From: Tannerella sp.
GTDB taxonomy: Bacteria; Bacteroidota; Bacteroidia; Bacteroidales; Tannerellaceae
Assembly (NCBI GenBank): GCA_031272655.1
Contig: JAISTJ010000118.1
Location: forward strand, 1-8,341
Length of the DNA: 8,341 nt
Direction of reading: 5' to 3'
In this document: one piece after another, positions 5,410 through 8,341 of the stretch
Layout of the letters: every line of letters begins with the position of its first letter
Numbering within the stretch: the stretch's first letter is position 1
Made by a program: the position numbers and the translations under genes
Notes under the pieces: generated by a model
The model's database searches: none
What the model was told of the DNA's origin: nothing
Seen by the model: only the letters and a program-made list of their open reading frames with translations

Positions 5410-8341
5410 TTATTTGATTATCACTTTGTATCTCTTGGCGTTGAGTTGGACTATATAGACGCCTCGGTCGAGAGTTATAGTTGTCAGGCCGGCGGATACT
5501 TTTGGTTGTTTAATCAACATGCCGTTGATGGAATAGATATTGACCGTAACAGCGGCTTCGGCTGCGATATAGAGTTTATTTTGGTAGCTCCATACGTTAT
5601 AGCCTTCTATCTGTTCGAGGCCTACTCCACCGCTGGCGGGTTCGGGCACTATTGTAACAGTCCAGGGTTCGGTTACTTGCCGGATGACGTATTCAAACTT
5701 ACCGCCGCCGAGGTCTGTGCCTGTTATTTCCTTATTGATACCGGAATAATAGCCGAGGGCCATTACTTTGAGCGGGTCTCCGTCGGGGAAGGTGAGGGTA
5801 AACTTAAAGTCGTCATGACCGTTGACATAATGTTGTTCACCGGCTACAGGGTTAGAAGTAACTCCGCTATAAGGAGTGATTTCAACCCAACGTTGCGGTA
5901 TCGGGATAATTATAGAATCAAACTCCAAACAGAATGTCTCACGACAACGAGACGGATTCGGCAAATAGTCATTAAAGAACTTCTCGCCAAACAGCTTATA
6001 AATTGCTATCAAACCCACATCGGGATCACTAGCAGCAATCATCATTGAGCCATAACGCGCCGTTAATATAGAGTCAACAACGTGACCTCCCCAGCTAGTT
6101 GCTATTGAATTATCACCAATAGAACCTGGCGAAGGCGGAATAAGAGGAGGAGTAACATAAGTATAAGAATAGAGACCTCCTGTAACTCCGCCGTCCGTAG
6201 AATAAACTGCTTGTTCGAAATAAGCTATAACAGCTGACATTGCCCAGTTTTGAGCCTGAAAGTCAGATTCTACAGGATCAAACCCCAATAATATTGAAAC
6301 ATTATAATACTCTTGATATTCCAGCGCATAAATATCAGCAAAAGAATTACAACCGCCGGTACCAAAGAAAATGCTTATATAAGTTGAAGGATGGCCGGTT
6401 GGACCCCATGCAGGATCGAACGATGACGAATGTGCGATTTCGAAAGGTAAATAGTCTGCCCTGAAAAATGAATCAAGAACAAATGTTTCAATCCATACTT
6501 GAGCGTTAGAACCATCACGATTTCCATGCGCGTCGTAAGCATATCTATCCGATTTGTAATAATCTTTAGTATTTGCTGAAACGCCAATGTTTTCGTCCAT
6601 TTCCCTAAGGCAAATACTGCCGGCGTCATCCATAACGAATATTTCATCCGCAGTCAGCGGCAGATCAGCCTGAATCCACCGACGTTCCTGAATGCTGCGC
6701 ATCATATATTTCAGAGGCGTACCGCTGATGACTTCAAGATCGTGGAGATAACCGTTGGGGTCAGCATATTGGCGAATAATCGAATCCTTGAAAACAGGTT
6801 TGTTATAGACATTAAACGTGAATGTCAGCACGTCCGAATAATCGCCTGTTTCAGGATCAATAAACGGTTTGGGCCATTTAAAACCAGTAGGACCCGGCGA
6901 CGGACTAAGACCCGGCGGGAAGTTGGCAATATCAAGAGCCGGATAATTACCGGACGGATCCTGGAAATAGATTTTAACGATACCGACTCCGTCTTCTGTG
7001 ATTGCATCTTCCTTGATGGTGAACGGATATTTATCAAGAAGTTCTTGTATCGGGTATCCACCGGAAGGACCGGGATTTGCAGCTATCATAGCCGCAGTGA
7101 TTTCAATCTTGTCCAAAGGCTTTTGATCTTTACCGCCTATAATGCTTTTATCCTTCAGAACTCCTCCGTATTCGAATACCAAAGTCATCGGTGTTCCAAT
7201 TTCTGCAAATGTATTTTCAAAACCGCCCCATAATGATAATACCGATTCCGGTAATCTATAGAGTGGACTATAAGAACTTACATCATATCCGAATTGACGA
7301 TAAGTACATCCGGTATAATAAATATCATCATTATCAGCAGGTTTGTCATAATTATCATCCCAATTAGGAAGGCGATCGGGTACTTCAAACTTTCTGAGAT
7401 TAATAACATTCGGTTCAAGCAGATCCTTTTGTTTTGTCTGTGCATTTTGGGTGCCTGACTGCGAACCTATAGAAGAATCGAAATCAACCTTGCCGTCATT
7501 GTTGGCATCTTTTCCCCATACTGCATACAAAGTAACGTCTGAAGTTCCAATGTCATAAGAATCTCCCAACGATAGAATTTTACTCTTATTTAAAGTGTAC
7601 AAAGCATTGGTAGTTAATAAAGCGATCTTTGTTGTACTCCATCCGATTAGAACATATCCCGAATAGCTACCGCCCTGTTTGGTTAAGGTAATTGTAGAGT
7701 TCTTTACGGCAGGCTTTATTTGTGGAAAACCTGTTGCTGTAGTGCCCATACCCTTATCGTAGGTGATTTTAATCTGCTTGTAGTTAGGGATACCGTTATT
7801 GTCGTCATCAGCTGCCCAAACGGGATAAAGAGTTATTGGAGATGTACCAACCTGCATTGTCGAGCCAGGATCAATGAGACTTATTGCATCTTCTTGTGAC
7901 TGAGAAGTTACAAGAGCTTCAATAGATTCACTCCAACCGATAAACGTATAGTCGGTTTTTACCAAACTGCCTTCGTCCTTAATCGTGATGTTGTCGCCGG
8001 TCTTGTAGATATTAGGATCTACAGGGGCGGCGCCGCCTGTGCTGCCGTTATTACTGTAGGTAATACCGTACTCCAGATAGTCGGGCACGCCGTCGCTTGT
8101 GCCGTTAGGACCGTTAACGTCTTCAGCCCAAACTGCATAGAGCGTTATTGCGCCGGTAACGGTTATCGGGTCATTGGGTTGATAGAGCGTTGAAGGTACC
8201 GCCGCGGAAGTAGTTACAAGTGATGTTGCAGATGTGCTCCATCCGATAAATACTGCGCCGGTATGTTCCAGATCGCCTTTGCCTTTAACGGTTGCGTTGT
8301 CGCCCATGTTATAGATATTGGGATCTACGGGCGCTGTGCCG
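5410..8341 (-). CDS. Large secreted/surface protein with InlB-type repeats and T9SS-like C-terminal domain, 5'-truncated
   Basis: The frame is open through the right edge: residues before the first in-window Met (8305-8307) read GTAPVDPNIYN and match the start of the next repeat, so that Met is internal and the true N-terminus lies outside. About 976 residues are visible. From N to C: three Listeria-Bacteroides (Flg_new/InlB B) repeats, marked by F/LIGW (8239-8250, 7933-7944, 7639-7650) and LYxVW (8128-8142, 7816-7830, 7516-7530), each followed by an Asp/Asn/Gly loop; then about 540 residues (7482 to about 5860) that I cannot assign; a beta-rich segment about 5640-5860 with HDDFKFTLTF and YVIRQVTEPWTVTIVPE; and a final 60-residue domain ending GVYIVQLNAKRYKVIIK, like a T9SS type A sorting signal. 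The protein is probably exported through the outer membrane and anchored on or released from the cell, perhaps as an adhesin. No catalytic motif is recognisable. It is convergent with the lipoprotein gene, and its middle looks more AT-rich than the rhamnosidase-like gene. Confidence 0.85.
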   Translation of the reverse strand, partial: GTAPVDPNIYNMGDNATVKGKGDLEHTGAVFIGWSTSATSLVTTSAAVPSTLYQPNDPITVTGAITLYAVWAEDVNGPNGTSDGVPDYLEYGITYSNNGSTGGAAPVDPNIYKTGDNITIKDEGSLVKTDYTFIGWSESIEALVTSQSQEDAISLIDPGSTMQVGTSPITLYPVWAADDDNNGIPNYKQIKITYDKGMGTTATGFPQIKPAVKNSTITLTKQGGSYSGYVLIGWSTTKIALLTTNALYTLNKSKILSLGDSYDIGTSDVTLYAVWGKDANNDGKVDFDSSIGSQSGTQNAQTKQKDLLEPNVINLRKFEVPDRLPNWDDNYDKPADNDDIYYTGCTYRQFGYDVSSYSPLYRLPESVLSLWGGFENTFAEIGTPMTLVFEYGGVLKDKSIIGGKDQKPLDKIEITAAMIAANPGPSGGYPIQELLDKYPFTIKEDAITEDGVGIVKIYFQDPSGNYPALDIANFPPGLSPSPGPTGFKWPKPFIDPETGDYSDVLTFTFNVYNKPVFKDSIIRQYADPNGYLHDLEVISGTPLKYMMRSIQERRWIQADLPLTADEIFVMDDAGSICLREMDENIGVSANTKDYYKSDRYAYDAHGNRDGSNAQVWIETFVLDSFFRADYLPFEIAHSSSFDPAWGPTGHPSTYISIFFGTGGCNSFADIYALEYQEYYNVSILLGFDPVESDFQAQNWAMSAVIAYFEQAVYSTDGGVTGGLYSYTYVTPPLIPPSPGSIGDNSIATSWGGHVVDSILTARYGSMMIAASDPDVGLIAIYKLFGEKFFNDYLPNPSRCRETFCLEFDSIIIPIPQRWVEITPYSGVTSNPVAGEQHYVNGHDDFKFTLTFPDGDPLKVMALGYYSGINKEITGTDLGGGKFEYVIRQVTEPWTVTIVPEPASGGVGLEQIEGYNVWSYQNKLYIAAEAAVTVNIYSINGMLIKQPKVSAGLTTITLDRGVYIVQLNAKRYKVIIK
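5413..5600 (-). other. C-terminal T9SS-like sorting domain within the surface protein
   Basis: The last 60 or so residues run NVWSYQNKLYI, then VTVNIYSINGMLIKQ, then TTITLDRGVYIVQLNAKRYKVIIK and stop. The order of a short strand, IYxxxG, then LxxGVYIV with a terminal KV strand is that of Bacteroidota type A C-terminal sorting domains, which direct export by the type IX system and are usually cleaved at the surface. The leading PNP motif common in type A domains is missing, so a related Bacteroidales-specific C-terminal family is the alternative. Confidence 0.65.
7483..8340 (-). repeat. Tandem InlB B-type (Listeria-Bacteroides) repeats with acidic calcium-like loops
   Basis: Three units are visible: 8340 to about 8050 (the first cut by the window edge), about 8049-7753, and about 7752-7483. 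The distance between the IGW motifs is 306 bases (102 residues), then 294 bases (98 residues), longer than a usual repeat because each unit carries an added acidic segment: a degenerate Asp...SDGVPD at 8080-8121, DDDNNGIPN at 7783-7809, and DANNDGKVD at 7483-7509. The last is a perfect DxNxDGxxD loop as in EF-hand and dockerin sites. The repeats are beta-grasp-like stalk modules in other surface proteins; calcium binding is inferred. Confidence 0.78.

Noticed and set aside
5446..6048. 200-codon open frame on the + strand
   Set aside because: It lies opposite the surface-protein gene, across its pre-C-terminal and C-terminal domains; the protein looks random and has no known motif, so it is an antisense shadow.
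6742..7233. 163-codon open frame on the + strand
   Set aside because: Antisense to the unassigned middle of the surface protein; no domain, no plausible start context, and an Arg-rich composition typical of shadow frames.
8305..8307. ATG as the start of the surface-protein gene
   Set aside because: The residues upstream of it, up to the window edge, continue the repeat (VDPNIYN matches VDPNIYK of the next unit), and no signal peptide follows it.

Overview
The window reads as a piece of a Bacteroidota genome, most likely a gut-type member of the order Bacteroidales. Signs are a Bacteroides-type -7 promoter box (TAnnTTTG) at 375-382, starts without clear Shine-Dalgarno sequences, a secreted rhamnosidase-family enzyme, a 3-keto-glycoside hydrolase (DUF1080) domain, and a surface protein that joins Listeria-Bacteroides (InlB B-type) repeats to a C-terminal domain like the type IX secretion (T9SS) sorting signal. 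The genus cannot be fixed from the sequence.

Layout of the left part, all on the + strand: (1) the last 103 codons of a DUF1080 (3-keto-disaccharide hydrolase) protein, 1-312; (2) an AT-rich gap with a promoter; (3) a small SPOR-domain lipoprotein, 410-895, closed by a hairpin terminator at 916-950; (4) a tight three-gene cluster, murB (970-1986), a GH78 alpha-L-rhamnosidase-like enzyme (1995-4274) and a lipoprotein with an LEA-type-2-like look (4271-4852). Gaps inside this cluster are 8 bp and -4 bp, so the three are probably co-transcribed and the last two translationally coupled. A 13-bp hairpin with a T-rich tail at 4915-4954 would end the transcript.

The 557-bp stretch 4853-5409 lies between convergent genes and holds no credible gene. 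It is full of structure: four strong hairpins, a purine-rich core present three times, and a REP-like element ending in a short tandem duplication.

The right third (5410-8341, - strand) is one very long, 5'-truncated gene for a secreted or cell-surface protein. From N to C it shows three InlB/Flg_new-type repeats, each followed by an acidic Asp/Asn/Gly loop resembling a calcium site; then about 540 residues that I cannot assign to any family; then a beta-rich pre-C-terminal segment; and finally a T9SS-like C-terminal domain.

Functionally the window mixes peptidoglycan synthesis and cell-wall binding (MurB, SPOR), secreted glycan breakdown (GH78, DUF1080) and surface display (the repeat protein). 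I see no defence system, CRISPR array, transposase, tRNA or rRNA. The parts least explained by known families are the unassigned middle of the surface protein and the structured intergenic stretch.
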